Below, piece by piece: positions 54,749 to 63,303 of a stretch of 64,000 bases of DNA; within the stretch, counting starts at the first letter, position 1; every line of letters starts with the position of its first letter. The notes beneath the pieces were generated by a model that saw nothing but the letters and a program-made list of their open reading frames with translations, searched no databases and was not told where the DNA came from. The translations under genes were made by a program, and so were the position numbers. This DNA comes from Thermosynechococcus sp. CL-1 (lineage in GTDB: Bacteria; Cyanobacteriota; Cyanobacteriia; Thermosynechococcales; Thermosynechococcaceae). The stretch lies in assembly GCF_008386235.1 (NCBI RefSeq), contig NZ_CP040671.1, forward strand, positions 1 to 64,000, in the 5' to 3' direction.

Positions 54749-56071
54749 CTAGAGGGTAAAGTTAAAGGCCTTGACCAGCATCCCCGGCACAGTCATACCC
54801 CCAAGGGAACGACGTTCATAGGTGTCGGTGTTGGCAACCCAAACGGGGGTGTCCGTCAGGGCTTCGAGGTTGTCTCCCCAAAACTCATAGAGACTGTCAT
54901 CAAAGCGCAGGTCTGTAATGGGTGCAACAATTTTGCCCTGCTCTACCCAAAAGCAGGCATAGCGGGTCATGCCGGTCATGCGGCCATTGGGGCGATCGCT
55001 CCAGTTGAGGTAGTGTAAATTGCCCACATAGAGACCCGTATCGAGGGCAGCCAGCACCTCCTGCTCTGGTAGAGTGCCCGGCAAGAGGAGGGGCGATCGC
55101 AGGGTTTCCTGGCGGTTGGCACCATTGGCCACGAGGTTGTATTCTTGAGCGGTGCGCCGACTAATGAGTAACGTTTGCAATTTCCCGCGATCAATCAAAG
55201 ACAAGCAAGGGGGCGCAATATCGCCATCGGCATTAAAGCGGGGCACCGTTCCTGTGGTAAAGTCCTCCTGCAAACTAAAGAGGGGAGAGAGGGTTGCCCC
55301 TTCCCGTAATTTGGCGAGGGCACTGCCGCCTTGACGATAGGCCGCCTCACTGACTGCTCCCCAAGAGAGCATGCCCACCAGTTCAGCTACCGCTGCCGGG
55401 GCAAAGTAGGTGCGATAGCGTCCCGCTGCTAACTGACGGGGAGGCTGTTCTAATCGTGCTAGTTGCTGGCGATCGCCCTCAATTTGAGCTTGATAGATGA
55501 CAGTGTCCCAATGGGTACTGGCATAGCTATTTTTCACCGCCTTGCCCGCCGCCGTAAAGAGGGAGTAGTCCAAGCAAAAGGTTTCTGTGGCAAACCAGTG
55601 TTCCTGTCCAGCGGAGTTAAAGCTCCCACGCGCGATCGTGCCGCCACTGTAAATGCCGACAAAATCAAGGCCTTGAACGGGTGTCAGAATCGTTTCTACG
55701 ACGGCCTCAGGATCAGGTAAGCGACCAAGGTAGGTATCCTGAATGGAACCGGTATCCGTTGGTGGCACAAGGTAAGGATCCAGAGGAAGTTGCACGGTTT
55801 CTGAACGCAATTGCGCCAAGTGATCTAGGGCAGCCGCTAGATCTGCCGTTCCCGTATAGGGAAAAGAGGTGCTAGCCGTCCGTTGCTGCGATTGCAACCG
55901 CAGGGTCACCACCGTATCTTCTACCGTGCCAATTTGCCGCACCCGCGCCCGATTGAAGCGGATAAACTGGCTGGATTCACTGGCAATTTCAACGAAAAGC
56001 GCCTCTGTCGGTTTCAGGGCAGCAAACAGCTCATGGCTCAGGTGCTGAGCAGCAGAAAAGTCAAGGGTCAT
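54749..56071 (-). CDS. TldD/PmbA family protease, TldE (PmbA) type
   Basis: About 440 residues from the ATG at 56071 (MTLDFSAAQH); the ATG at 56101 would add ten residues with an odd composition. TldD/TldE proteases degrade unstructured peptides and process some peptide natural products. Features: an N-terminal domain with VEIASESSQFIRFNRARVRQIG, and a C-terminal part with PRFNADGDIAPPCLSLIDRGKLQTLL and GNLHYLNWSDRPNGRMTGMTRYACFWVEQGKIVAPI. The absence of a clear HExxxH suggests the TldE subunit. A TldD partner is not seen here. Confidence 0.88.
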   Translation of the reverse strand: MTLDFSAAQHLSHELFAALKPTEALFVEIASESSQFIRFNRARVRQIGTVEDTVVTLRLQSQQRTASTSFPYTGTADLAAALDHLAQLRSETVQLPLDPYLVPPTDTGSIQDTYLGRLPDPEAVVETILTPVQGLDFVGIYSGGTIARGSFNSAGQEHWFATETFCLDYSLFTAAGKAVKNSYASTHWDTVIYQAQIEGDRQQLARLEQPPRQLAAGRYRTYFAPAAVAELVGMLSWGAVSEAAYRQGGSALAKLREGATLSPLFSLQEDFTTGTVPRFNADGDIAPPCLSLIDRGKLQTLLISRRTAQEYNLVANGANRQETLRSPLLLPGTLPEQEVLAALDTGLYVGNLHYLNWSDRPNGRMTGMTRYACFWVEQGKIVAPITDLRFDDSLYEFWGDNLEALTDTPVWVANTDTYERRSLGGMTVPGMLVKAFNFTL

Positions 56072-56209
56072 GCGGTGCAGAGTTGTTGTGAAGATTCTCA
56101 AGGGTATTCCTTAGGTTAGCGCATTCCCCCCTGCATATCCTTCAAGAGTCTTGCATTGTAGCTCTCCCTAGGGCACGCTGAGACAAGAATCCCTTAATAG
56201 TTCCGCTTC

Positions 56210-57082
56210 ATGTATCTGGTCACGGGTGCCACAGGACAATTGGGTTTGCGGGTGGTGCGCCGCTGTATCACGTTGGGGCTACCCGTACGAGCCTTTGTGC
56301 GCCTAACGAGCCAATACGATCTCCTCAAGGAATGGGGTGCCGAGATTTTCATTGGCGATCTGCAACAGCCCCGCGATATTCAGGCTGCCATGGCGGGCGT
56401 GGAGGCGGTGATTTGCTGCCATGGTAGTCAGTTACTCAGCCGTGCTATTCAGGCCATTGATTACCGTGCCACGTTGGATGTGATTCAGGCGGCTCAGGAA
56501 CAGGGGGTACGCCATATAACCTTGATTTCTCCTTTGGCGGTGACGGGCGATCGCCAGCAGTCCCCCTTTCTCAAGGCCAAGTACGAAGTCGAGCAGGTGC
56601 TCATCAGCAGTGGCCTCAACTACACCATTTTTCGCTGCCCCACCCTTATGTCTAGTTTGCTGCCCCTTGCGGAGCGCTTTCAGCAGACGGGGGTTTACAT
56701 TGTCCTTGGAGATCCCCAGCACCGCCTGCAACTGCTCAGTCCCGAGGATTTAGCCCGCTGTATTCTCATGGCTAGTCAAGCCAGCCAACCGGCCATTTTT
56801 AGCTTGGCACATCCAGAGGTCTTAACCCGCCAAGAGATTGCCGATCGCCTTGGTCGCTTTTTCAATAAACGCCCCTTTGTCATGACGGTTCCCCTAGGCG
56901 TGATTGACGGCGCTCGTCAGTTTTTGGGAGTGATGAATCGGGATCTTGAGGCCAGCCTAGGAACGCTGCGAACCCTATTGGCCTATGAAAGTCTCTGCCC
57001 TGCCAGTGAAATTGAACGTGCCCAAACCTATTTTCAACTCTCCTTTGAGTCTTTAGAGACCTTCTTGGATCGCTACTTCTAG
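56210..57082 (+). CDS. NmrA/Ycf39-like NAD(P)-binding protein
   Basis: A 290-residue atypical short-chain dehydrogenase fold. The N-terminal nucleotide-binding motif is VTGATGQLGLRVVRR (about 4-18), followed by VRAFVR, GDLQQP and KYEVEQVLISSGLNYTIFRCP. It lacks the YxxxK active site, like Ycf39, HCF244 and NmrA regulators. It could be a photosystem assembly factor or a redox sensor. It overlaps the convergent amidase gene by 4 bp. Confidence 0.85.
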   Translation: MYLVTGATGQLGLRVVRRCITLGLPVRAFVRLTSQYDLLKEWGAEIFIGDLQQPRDIQAAMAGVEAVICCHGSQLLSRAIQAIDYRATLDVIQAAQEQGVRHITLISPLAVTGDRQQSPFLKAKYEVEQVLISSGLNYTIFRCPTLMSSLLPLAERFQQTGVYIVLGDPQHRLQLLSPEDLARCILMASQASQPAIFSLAHPEVLTRQEIADRLGRFFNKRPFVMTVPLGVIDGARQFLGVMNRDLEASLGTLRTLLAYESLCPASEIERAQTYFQLSFESLETFLDRYF

Positions 57083-57945
57083 CTGGAGATATCCCCACAG
57101 GGGCGATCGCGATAGGCCTGCCAATAGCGATTAAACGTGGTCCAGTCAAAACTACGCGGATCCATGCGCTCCCCAGAGCGATCCACCGCCGCATGGGTGG
57201 TTACCCGTTGGAGATCAATGCCGGTTTGGGACACTAGCCAAGCCAAGGCGCGGTATTGGGCATCGGTATAGCCTGCGTGCTGGGGACGATCGTGGCGACC
57301 TTGGGGCGGTGTTTCCAAGGAAAAGTGGAGGGCAAAATTGTTCACCGAAGGGGCAAGGCGAGGATTGGTCTGCACCGTTTCCCTGCCAAAGACAGAGTTG
57401 CCCGCACCATAAGCACGCTTTGACCAAGGCACTAAGTGCAGCAGCCACCCCTGCAGGGTGATCAATTCATGGTAGCTGGCTTGATCTTCATCGCGGGGAT
57501 GGGGGGTTTGGAAAAAGTTGAGGGTGGCTTGGGCGGAGGCCACGGTTTCATGGAGAACAATCAGGGGCGGGTATGTCACCACTTGACCCCGAATATCGGT
57601 ACGGTAGCGATCGCCAAAATTGGTGCGGTCGATGGGGACACTGTACCAAGGGGGCGTAAATAAACACTGTTGATGAACTTGGCGGACTTGAGCAAAAAGG
57701 CGTTCATAGGCGGCGCCATCACTGCGTTGTAGAGGCAGCAGGGTATTCTCTGGCAGCGGGGGTGAGGGCGATGAGTCCGTTGGCGGATCAAATTGGGGAT
57801 CATCAATGGAGACCGCTTGACTCAAATCAAGGGGGCGATCGCCACTGGGGATAGAGCCAATCATCACACTCCACAGGGACAGCACAACCACAGTAGCGAT
57901 CGCCAGCGAAATCATCCACCGCAGGCCTCGGAAACGATGCAGCAT
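57079..57945 (-). CDS. N-acetylmuramoyl-L-alanine amidase (Amidase_2), membrane-anchored
   Basis: About 288 residues from the ATG at 57945 ([16 protein letters not shown]); the frame opens 12 codons earlier, beyond the DAHP synthase leader. A membrane segment (about 10-31) is followed by a Pro/Ser-rich linker and an amidase domain starting near 100. Zinc-ligand candidates are visible: [12 protein letters not shown] (His), [10 protein letters not shown] and [10 protein letters not shown] (His), with PRSFDWTTF near the end. It cleaves the peptide from MurNAc. Exported to the periplasm. Confidence 0.85.
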   Translation of the reverse strand: MLHRFRGLRWMISLAIATVVVLSLWSVMIGSIPSGDRPLDLSQAVSIDDPQFDPPTDSSPSPPLPENTLLPLQRSDGAAYERLFAQVRQVHQQCLFTPPWYSVPIDRTNFGDRYRTDIRGQVVTYPPLIVLHETVASAQATLNFFQTPHPRDEDQASYHELITLQGWLLHLVPWSKRAYGAGNSVFGRETVQTNPRLAPSVNNFALHFSLETPPQGRHDRPQHAGYTDAQYRALAWLVSQTGIDLQRVTTHAAVDRSGERMDPRSFDWTTFNRYWQAYRDRPCGDISS

Positions 57946-58014
57946 AGGCAGAACGGAACCAATTTGGCACAATACAATCAAACCCTAAGCCGAAAATTTG
58001 AGATCAGCAAGTCG

Positions 58015-59046
58015 ATGATTATTGTTCTAAAAAGTGGCACCCCCAGTGAAGAAATTGAGCGGGTCAGCGCTGAGATGCGCACTTGGGGACTCACCCCCGA
58101 AAAAATTGTGGGCAAGCACAAGGTAGTTATCGGCCTTGTCGGCGAAACTGCGGAACTCGATCCCCTGCGGATTCAGGAAATTAGCCCTTGGATTGAGCAT
58201 GTGCTGCGGGTTGAGCAGCCCTTCAAGCGAGCCAGTCGCGAGTATCGCCACGGTGAACCCAGTGAAGTGGTGGTGCCAACGCCCAACGGCGAAGTTATTT
58301 TCGGCGAAGGTCATGATGTGGTGGTGGTGGCAGGGCCTTGCTCCGTTGAAAATGAAGCGATGATCCTTGAAACAGCGCAGCGGGTGAAAGCGGCGGGTGC
58401 CAAGTTTCTCCGCGGTGGCGCCTATAAACCCCGTACCTCCCCCTATGCCTTCCAAGGCCATGGTGAAAGTGCCCTTGATCTGTTGGCAGCAGCAAAAGAA
58501 AAAACGGGCTTGGGCATCATTACCGAAGTCATGGACGCAGCGGATCTAGACAAAATTGCCGAAGTAGCCGATGTGCTGCAAATTGGTGCCCGTAATATGC
58601 AAAACTTTTCGCTTCTCAAGCGGGTGGGTGCCCAGCCCAAACCTGTGCTCCTGAAACGGGGGATGTCTGCCACCATCGAGGAATGGCTGATGGCGGCGGA
58701 GTACATTTTGGCGGCAGGGAACCCCAATGTGATTCTCTGTGAACGGGGCATTCGCACCTTTGACCGTGAATATACCCGCAATACCTTGGATTTAGCAGCG
58801 ATTCCGGTGCTGCGCAAGCTCACCCATCTGCCGATTATGATTGACCCCAGTCATGGCACCGGCTGGGCAGAATTTGTTCCGCCGATGGCCAAAGCCGCCG
58901 TGGCCGCAGGCGCCGATGCCCTGATGATTGAAGTGCACCCCAACCCAGCAAAAGCCCTCTCCGATGGTGCCCAATCCCTCACGCCCGATCAGTTTGATGA
59001 GTTGATGCAGGCCCTGCAACGTCCCCTTGTGAGTCTCAGTCGATAG
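58015..59046 (+). CDS. aroF: 3-deoxy-7-phosphoheptulonate synthase (DAHP synthase, AroAβ type)
   Basis: First step of the shikimate pathway, from PEP and erythrose-4-P. About 343 residues from the ATG at 58015 ([17 protein letters not shown]); an open stretch before this overlaps the amidase gene and is not homologous. An N-terminal ferredoxin-like domain (about 1-70) precedes the TIM barrel. Barrel motifs: [59 protein letters not shown] and LMIEVHPNP. It is followed 9 bp later by an acetyltransferase gene. Confidence 0.95.
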   Translation: MIIVLKSGTPSEEIERVSAEMRTWGLTPEKIVGKHKVVIGLVGETAELDPLRIQEISPWIEHVLRVEQPFKRASREYRHGEPSEVVVPTPNGEVIFGEGHDVVVVAGPCSVENEAMILETAQRVKAAGAKFLRGGAYKPRTSPYAFQGHGESALDLLAAAKEKTGLGIITEVMDAADLDKIAEVADVLQIGARNMQNFSLLKRVGAQPKPVLLKRGMSATIEEWLMAAEYILAAGNPNVILCERGIRTFDREYTRNTLDLAAIPVLRKLTHLPIMIDPSHGTGWAEFVPPMAKAAVAAGADALMIEVHPNPAKALSDGAQSLTPDQFDELMQALQRPLVSLSR

Positions 59047-59055
59047 GCTGCCGAG

Positions 59056-59556
59056 ATGACCGATATGCTGGTCAAGCTCTACGAGCTAGCGGTGGATTGG
59101 CCCGCCGTCATGGCGCATCAGCAGCAGGGGATTCACTACCGCCAGCCTTTGGGGTCAGAAGTGGATGGCATTGTCCAGTGGGTGGGCGATCGCTTTAGTG
59201 CCGGTTGGCGCAGTGAAGTGGCTCTTGCCTTGAGCCAGAGACCGCCCCGCGGACTGATTGCAGTTGAAAATGGCGAACTTCTAGGCTTTGCCTGCTACGA
59301 TGCAGCCGCCCTGGGACTGTTTGGGCCAATGGCTGTGGCCGAACCCTATCGCGGGCGGGGGATTGGTCGCCTGCTGTTGCAGTTAACCTTGGCTCAGATG
59401 CAGGCAGCGGGCTATGCCTATGCCGTGATTGGCTGGGTTTCCTCAGAGGACTTTTACGCAAAGACCGTTGGTGCCATGCCGATTCCCAATTCGCGGCCCG
59501 GACTCTGGCAAACGGCCTTAAACCTTGGGCAGGGGTCTAACCCGTCAGGGTCTTAA
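59056..59556 (+). CDS. GNAT-family N-acetyltransferase
   Basis: A 166-residue single-domain GNAT protein. The acetyl-CoA loop is GPMAVAEPYRGRGIGRLLLQL (about 89-110, with the R/Q-x-x-G-x-G/A pattern), and the C-terminal motif is GYAYAVIGWVSSEDFYAKTVG. Immediately downstream of aroF (9 bp) and probably co-transcribed. The substrate is unknown. Its 3' end overlaps the convergent gene by 20 bp. Confidence 0.87.
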   Translation: MTDMLVKLYELAVDWPAVMAHQQQGIHYRQPLGSEVDGIVQWVGDRFSAGWRSEVALALSQRPPRGLIAVENGELLGFACYDAAALGLFGPMAVAEPYRGRGIGRLLLQLTLAQMQAAGYAYAVIGWVSSEDFYAKTVGAMPIPNSRPGLWQTALNLGQGSNPSGS

Positions 59557-59863
59557 CCAAGATGCCAAGAACAAACCCCAAACCGGCAAAGCGCACAAAC
59601 TGCCAAAAGTTTTCTTGAGCCAGAATGTCCTGCCAGCGTTCCCGTGCTGCTTCCCCTAAATGGAACAGGAGGGTCAGGCCAAACTCCGCCTCTAGTTGCC
59701 GCAGCTCTTGGACGAGGCGATCGCGCTCTTGATCTAGGGCAGCCTGATTACGTCCTTTTAACCGTGCTTGGGTGGCTTTGATCTGCTCGTACTCACGGTA
59801 AAGCTCTGCCATCCGTGTTTGCGTCTCTTCATAAACCTGACGCACCTCATCTTGGGGTTCCAC
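59537..59863 (-). CDS. Coiled-coil protein with C-terminal membrane anchor
   Basis: A 108-residue protein. Residues about 1-60 form a charged helix (YEETQTRMAELYREYEQIKATQARLKG; RDRLVQELRQLEAEFG), and residues 85-106 a hydrophobic tail (FWQFVRFAGLGFVLGILVKTL), consistent with a tail-anchored protein. No named family recognised. It follows the txlA gene with a 3-bp gap, so it may act with it. Confidence 0.75.
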   Translation of the reverse strand: MEPQDEVRQVYEETQTRMAELYREYEQIKATQARLKGRNQAALDQERDRLVQELRQLEAEFGLTLLFHLGEAARERWQDILAQENFWQFVRFAGLGFVLGILVKTLTG

Positions 59864-59866
59864 AAC

Positions 59867-60415
59867 CTAGCCCCCATGACTGCGGGGATCATCACTGCGT
59901 TGGCGGGCGAGGGAACTCGTGAGTTGGGACATTTCACCCGTCAGTTGACCGTAGGGCAAGGGGAGGTTATTGCTGAGGGCTTCAAGATTTTTGGCCATCA
60001 CTTCCTTGGGTTGGAGGCCGATCGCCACTGCTTGGGGTTCCAATTGCCGATTCAGAAAGACAAAATGGGGAATGCCATCCACATTAAATTGCTCAATTTC
60101 CGGTAGCCACTTAGTGTTGTCCACATTCAGCATGACGAAGTTCAGGCGATCGCGATATTGCGCCTTTAATTCCCCCAAATCCTTGGCCATCGAACGACAG
60201 GTGCTACACCAGTTGGCGTAAAACTCCAAAAGTGTCGGCTTGCCATTGACTTGAGCCTCCTCCCAAGGGGTGGCTTGGCGGGCTTGCTCGGCGAGGGTGA
60301 GGGGTTGATTGCTACTGCGCAGACCCGCCAATAGGGCAAGACTAATGAGAATGGCGACAACAGCAATCACAAAATTCCGTAACCGTTGACCACTGGCTGC
60401 CGTTGCTGCTCCCAT
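59867..60415 (-). CDS. txlA: Thioredoxin-like protein TxlA/HCF164
   Basis: A 182-residue membrane-anchored thioredoxin. The N-terminal membrane segment (about 13-31) is followed by a thioredoxin fold with the active site FYANWCSTCRSM (CSTC, about 67-76) and a cis-Pro segment FNVDGIPHFVFLN. HCF164/TxlA proteins relay reductant for cytochrome maturation and thylakoid redox balance. Monocistronic or with the downstream tail-anchored gene. Confidence 0.88.
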   Translation of the reverse strand: MGAATAASGQRLRNFVIAVVAILISLALLAGLRSSNQPLTLAEQARQATPWEEAQVNGKPTLLEFYANWCSTCRSMAKDLGELKAQYRDRLNFVMLNVDNTKWLPEIEQFNVDGIPHFVFLNRQLEPQAVAIGLQPKEVMAKNLEALSNNLPLPYGQLTGEMSQLTSSLARQRSDDPRSHGG

Positions 60416-60573
60416 AGGGCATTCCTTGCACGTCTCAACACGTTGATCCTAGCGGATTTTCTTCGCAAGAGTTGACCCATGTTGACGTACAGCGCTTTTC
60501 ATGGAGATTGAAGGGGCTTGAAAGGTTCAAACTTCTGTAGCACAAGCTCCTATCCGCTTTGTGTACCGTTATT

Positions 60574-60602
60574 TTATAAATGGGCTATACCTTTGCTATG
60601 AT
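60574..60602 (+). promoter_or_regulatory. Likely promoter of tRNA-Val
   Basis: -10 TATGAT at 60597-60602 preceded by TGC, giving an extended -10 (TGCTATGAT). The -35 candidate TTATAA (60574-60579) is poor. The start of transcription would lie about 10 bp before the tRNA. Confidence 0.4.
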
Positions 60603-60618
60603 AGATATTCTGGAACTT

Positions 60619-60691
60619 GGGCGGTTAACTCAGTTGGTAGAGTATCTCGTTTACACCGAGGCTGTCGGGGGTTCGAGTCCCTCACCGCCCA
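60619..60691 (+). tRNA. tRNA-Val (TAC anticodon)
   Basis: 73 nt. The acceptor stem GGGCGGT/ACCGCCC pairs perfectly, with discriminator A at 60691; CCA is not encoded. The D arm has CTCAGTTGGTAGAG. The anticodon stem is CTCG/CGAG with loop TTTACAC and anticodon TAC. The T arm is GGGGGTTCGAGTCCCTC. Confidence 0.95.
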
Positions 60692-60702
60692 TCAAGGATT
60701 CC

Positions 60703-61401
60703 CTAAGACTCTTCGCTATCTTTAATCTGAGATTGCCGCTGCTGGCGTAACCATGTGGCTTCATCCAAGCTGTCTTTGGCCACGACGATGTACTCATTCT
60801 CTTGGCGATCGATAATTAAAATCTCCTGACCATGCTGGGGGGTGACCGTTGCCCAAGGGGGGAGCACTGCCGGCAGAATCAGCCGATTGCGATTGGCATC
60901 CAAAACACTCACTTGGCCAATACCAGTACCACTGCGGGGAATATGGGCAGAACTGACGTGGCCACTGCACCCCAGCAGGCGATCGCGACTGGTATCTTCA
61001 CTAAACTGCGCAAAAATTTGCCCCAAAGGCCGTGAACACAGCCCCCCAATTGTTAGCGCCAACAGCAGTGCCGCGATCGCAATCACCCCAGACCACACCA
61101 CCCCCGGCCAACTGCCACTCAGGGTGTAAAAGAGAACATTAAAAAACCAGCCCAGCACGCCCAAAAGGCTAAAGTCTAAGGCGAGCAAGAGAATGAGGGG
61201 CGCTCTCCCCACCCCCAACCAATGCAAAATTGTCAGAAATGAGATGCCCTCCTCTAGATCGACCTCCACTTCCAAGGGATCGGCATCTCCCTCTAGGTCG
61301 ACCTCTTCAGCGCCCACATCGCCAAGGATCACCGTCAAAAAGAGCAAGACCCCCATGCCCAAGACAATCCAGTAGGGAGTGTGAATCAAGTGAAACAGCA
61401 T
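60703..61401 (-). CDS. Membrane protein with OB-fold domain, NfeD/YqiJ-like (DUF1449)
   Basis: A 232-residue protein. Membrane segments: about 8-28, 62-95 (two) and 100-120. The C-terminal soluble part (about 140-215) is an OB-like beta barrel (GCSGHVSSAHIPRSGTGIGQVSVLDANRNRLILPAV). YqiJ/NfeD-type proteins partner with flotillins, but no flotillin gene is in the window. Last gene of an operon with the DUF1980-like, cytochrome and DUF4346 genes; the gap to the previous gene is 4 bp. Confidence 0.8.
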   Translation of the reverse strand: MLFHLIHTPYWIVLGMGVLLFLTVILGDVGAEEVDLEGDADPLEVEVDLEEGISFLTILHWLGVGRAPLILLLALDFSLLGVLGWFFNVLFYTLSGSWPGVVWSGVIAIAALLLALTIGGLCSRPLGQIFAQFSEDTSRDRLLGCSGHVSSAHIPRSGTGIGQVSVLDANRNRLILPAVLPPWATVTPQHGQEILIIDRQENEYIVVAKDSLDEATWLRQQRQSQIKDSEES

Positions 61402-61405
61402 TGCC

Positions 61406-62194
61406 TTAGTACATAAAGGGATTTTCAGGCTCAGGAATCGGCGTTATCGTCTCAGCAACCAATACCAATTGGCGGCGGTCGTTGAGGGTTTCTGTGGTCA
61501 TCCGACCTTCAACGCGAAACCACTGATCCTGGGGATAGGCTTGGCGCGATCGCCCCAATTTCACGGGCAGTCCCACAGGATAGGCATCCGCTGCACAACA
61601 GGTAATGACAAAACGAGTGAGCGTGAGATAAGTCTCTGGCAGTTGGGGACTATGGACCGCAAATCCCTCAACGCGAGCGGGCAACCCCCTATAGGCATCG
61701 GGTTCGGGATAGACATCAAGGGTGCGAATCCAGTCAATGAGCGTCCGCTCCTCAGGCCGTTGATTGAGGCGAAAGGCCACTGGACTATTGCGGGTCACTG
61801 TCAAGCCATCCTCGAGACCGCGATGAATGGCGGTGGCACTATTGAAAGGACGAGGCGTAATCACCAACCCCACCACTGCCGCAACAATCAGAATACTGAG
61901 CGTCCAACGAGCCGGTAAGAGCGCAACATGCTGCACAGGTGTCACTCGCCCCCGCCACAACCGCCACCCTTGCCAACCACTCACAGTAACTAAAAGAAAC
62001 CCAGCGGCGATCGCCAGTCCAAAGTAGTTGGGGTGAATCAGTAACCCCAGTCGCCCCTGCAACCAATATCGGAGAAACAACATTCCCCAGAGGAGGAGTG
62101 CCACAACCGTCCACCACTCTTGCTGTAGCCAGCGACGGCGCATCATCATGCGTTGGACACGCGGAGAATAGCGATTGGAGGCGCTAGAAAACAT
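61406..62194 (-). CDS. TIGR03943/DUF1980-like membrane protein
   Basis: A 262-residue protein. N-terminal membrane segments (about 27-50, 55-77 and 92-112) are followed by a soluble C-terminal domain with ALPARVEGFAVHSPQLPETYLTLTRFVITCCAADAYPVGLPV; the RFVITCCAADAxPVG motif is diagnostic. The family usually sits next to a COG0701 permease and is sometimes linked to metal or redox stress. Here the likely permease (7022-8026) is distant. Part of the four-gene operon. Confidence 0.83.
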   Translation of the reverse strand: MFSSASNRYSPRVQRMMMRRRWLQQEWWTVVALLLWGMLFLRYWLQGRLGLLIHPNYFGLAIAAGFLLVTVSGWQGWRLWRGRVTPVQHVALLPARWTLSILIVAAVVGLVITPRPFNSATAIHRGLEDGLTVTRNSPVAFRLNQRPEERTLIDWIRTLDVYPEPDAYRGLPARVEGFAVHSPQLPETYLTLTRFVITCCAADAYPVGLPVKLGRSRQAYPQDQWFRVEGRMTTETLNDRRQLVLVAETITPIPEPENPFMY

Positions 62195-62227
62195 GGGGCG
62201 GTGGAAAATTCGCCATCCCTAAACATT

Positions 62228-62746
62228 CTAGGGGGAATCCTGCCACTGCGGACTTAGCTCACGAAAGTTAAAGAGGGTGGCCTTGGGATGACACTGGGCA
62301 CAACCATCGAGGGTGACGGGCTGCGGCACCGCAACACGGGGATGGAGGATACGAAAGAAGGGCGATCGCCCGACGCGAAAGGGAATTTGGGCATCGTTGG
62401 GCAGGGGTCGAGAATAGGTGCGCAAATAGTTCCACAGGGGAACCAACTCTGGACGGGGAATGGGTTCGAGGGTTGCGCCGTAGTGATTGGTATCTTGAAT
62501 CAGTACCTGCCATGCCTGAGTGGGCAATGTTTCCGGGGGGACTGCGAGATGACAACTGCCACAGCGCCGTAGATAGATTTGCGCTCCCAACTGGGCATTC
62601 AAGGGCAAAACATCGACGGTACCGCTCAAGTCTGGGGTGGCGATCGCTGCTAAGGCTGTACCCACTAGGGCACAGAGCATCAAAAGAACTGCCCCTACCC
62701 CCCAGCGCCAGTGTTGTCTAATCTTGGATATACTCAAGCCCTTCAT
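62228..62746 (-). CDS. Diheme c-type cytochrome
   Basis: A 172-residue exported cytochrome. A signal peptide (about 14-34, GVGAVLLMLCALVGTALAAI) precedes two heme-binding motifs, CGSCH (about 62-66) and CAQCH (about 149-153). The pattern AQIYLRRCGSCHLAVPPETLP is typical of cyanobacterial diheme cytochromes of unclear function. Localised to the lumen or periplasm. It overlaps the upstream DUF4346 gene by 29 bp, suggesting translational coupling. Confidence 0.9.
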   Translation of the reverse strand: MKGLSISKIRQHWRWGVGAVLLMLCALVGTALAAIATPDLSGTVDVLPLNAQLGAQIYLRRCGSCHLAVPPETLPTQAWQVLIQDTNHYGATLEPIPRPELVPLWNYLRTYSRPLPNDAQIPFRVGRSPFFRILHPRVAVPQPVTLDGCAQCHPKATLFNFRELSPQWQDSP

Positions 62747-63092
62747 CCAAACAAAACTGTGCCCGCATCAATTCACGACCGAGATAGGCCGCATGGTCAA
62801 ACATCGTCACCAGTTGGCGATCCTTTTCAAAGAGTTCAATACACAACTCCTTGGCTGTTCGACCGCTGAGTACTAGATCGGGTTCCCGCGTTACTTTCCC
62901 TTTGGTGGGAATGGGTTCCCCCGTATCGGGATCCACCGCTAAGCCCTTCTCATTGATGTCATTGGGATAGTGTTTCATCCAGATCAGTTCTTGCGCAGGG
63001 TCAATGTAGATAATGAAATACCCTGCCGGATCGAGATGAATAAATCGCTGCGATAGCTTGTTGTCAAGCGCCGTGCGTTCTGCTTTGCTCAA
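62718..63092 (-). CDS. DUF4346 family protein
   Basis: A 124-residue soluble protein with HLDPAGYFIIYIDPAQELIWMKHYPND and EKGLAVDPDTGEPIPTKGK, as in the cyanobacterial DUF4346 group. No catalytic motif is known. First gene of the operon running left into the cytochrome, DUF1980 and YqiJ-like genes. Confidence 0.85.
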   Translation of the reverse strand: MSKAERTALDNKLSQRFIHLDPAGYFIIYIDPAQELIWMKHYPNDINEKGLAVDPDTGEPIPTKGKVTREPDLVLSGRTAKELCIELFEKDRQLVTMFDHAAYLGRELMRAQFCLDEGLEYIQD

Positions 63093-63163
63093 CGCCTATC
63101 TTTCCTCTAATGGATCCACCCTTTATTGTACGGCGAACTCGACTGGAATCTGCGGGCGGAGCC

Positions 63164-63191
63164 TTGAGTTTTGGGACATTCGCGTTATAAT
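63164..63191 (+). promoter_or_regulatory. Promoter of the CAT-anticodon tRNA
   Basis: -35 TTGAGT (63164-63169), a 16-bp spacer, then a perfect -10 TATAAT (63186-63191). The tRNA starts 20 bp further on. Confidence 0.65.
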
Positions 63192-63211
63192 GAGAATTGT
63201 GCAAAAATTTC

Positions 63212-63284
63212 GGCTCAGTAGCTCAGTGGTTAGAGCAGGGGACTCATAAGCCCAAGGTCGCAGGTTCAAATCCCGCCTGAGCCA
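63212..63284 (+). tRNA. tRNA with CAT anticodon (elongator Met, or Ile2 with modified C34)
   Basis: 73 nt. Acceptor GGCTCAG/CTGAGCC, discriminator A at 63284, CCA not encoded. The D arm (GCTCAGTGGTTAGAGC) and the loop CTCATAA give anticodon CAT at 63245-63247. The D loop and variable loop (GGTCGC) resemble E. coli tRNA-Ile2, but the acceptor resembles tRNA-Met. The anticodon stem GGGGA/GCCCA has mismatches at both ends (G27-A43 and A31-G39). Which amino acid it carries is open. Confidence 0.85.
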
Positions 63285-63303
63285 CTCCCTATGACGATTC
63301 AAA

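Noticed and set aside
57793-58014. N-terminal extension of DAHP synthase upstream of 58015
   Set aside because: The added residues do not resemble the family, and they overlap the opposite amidase gene.
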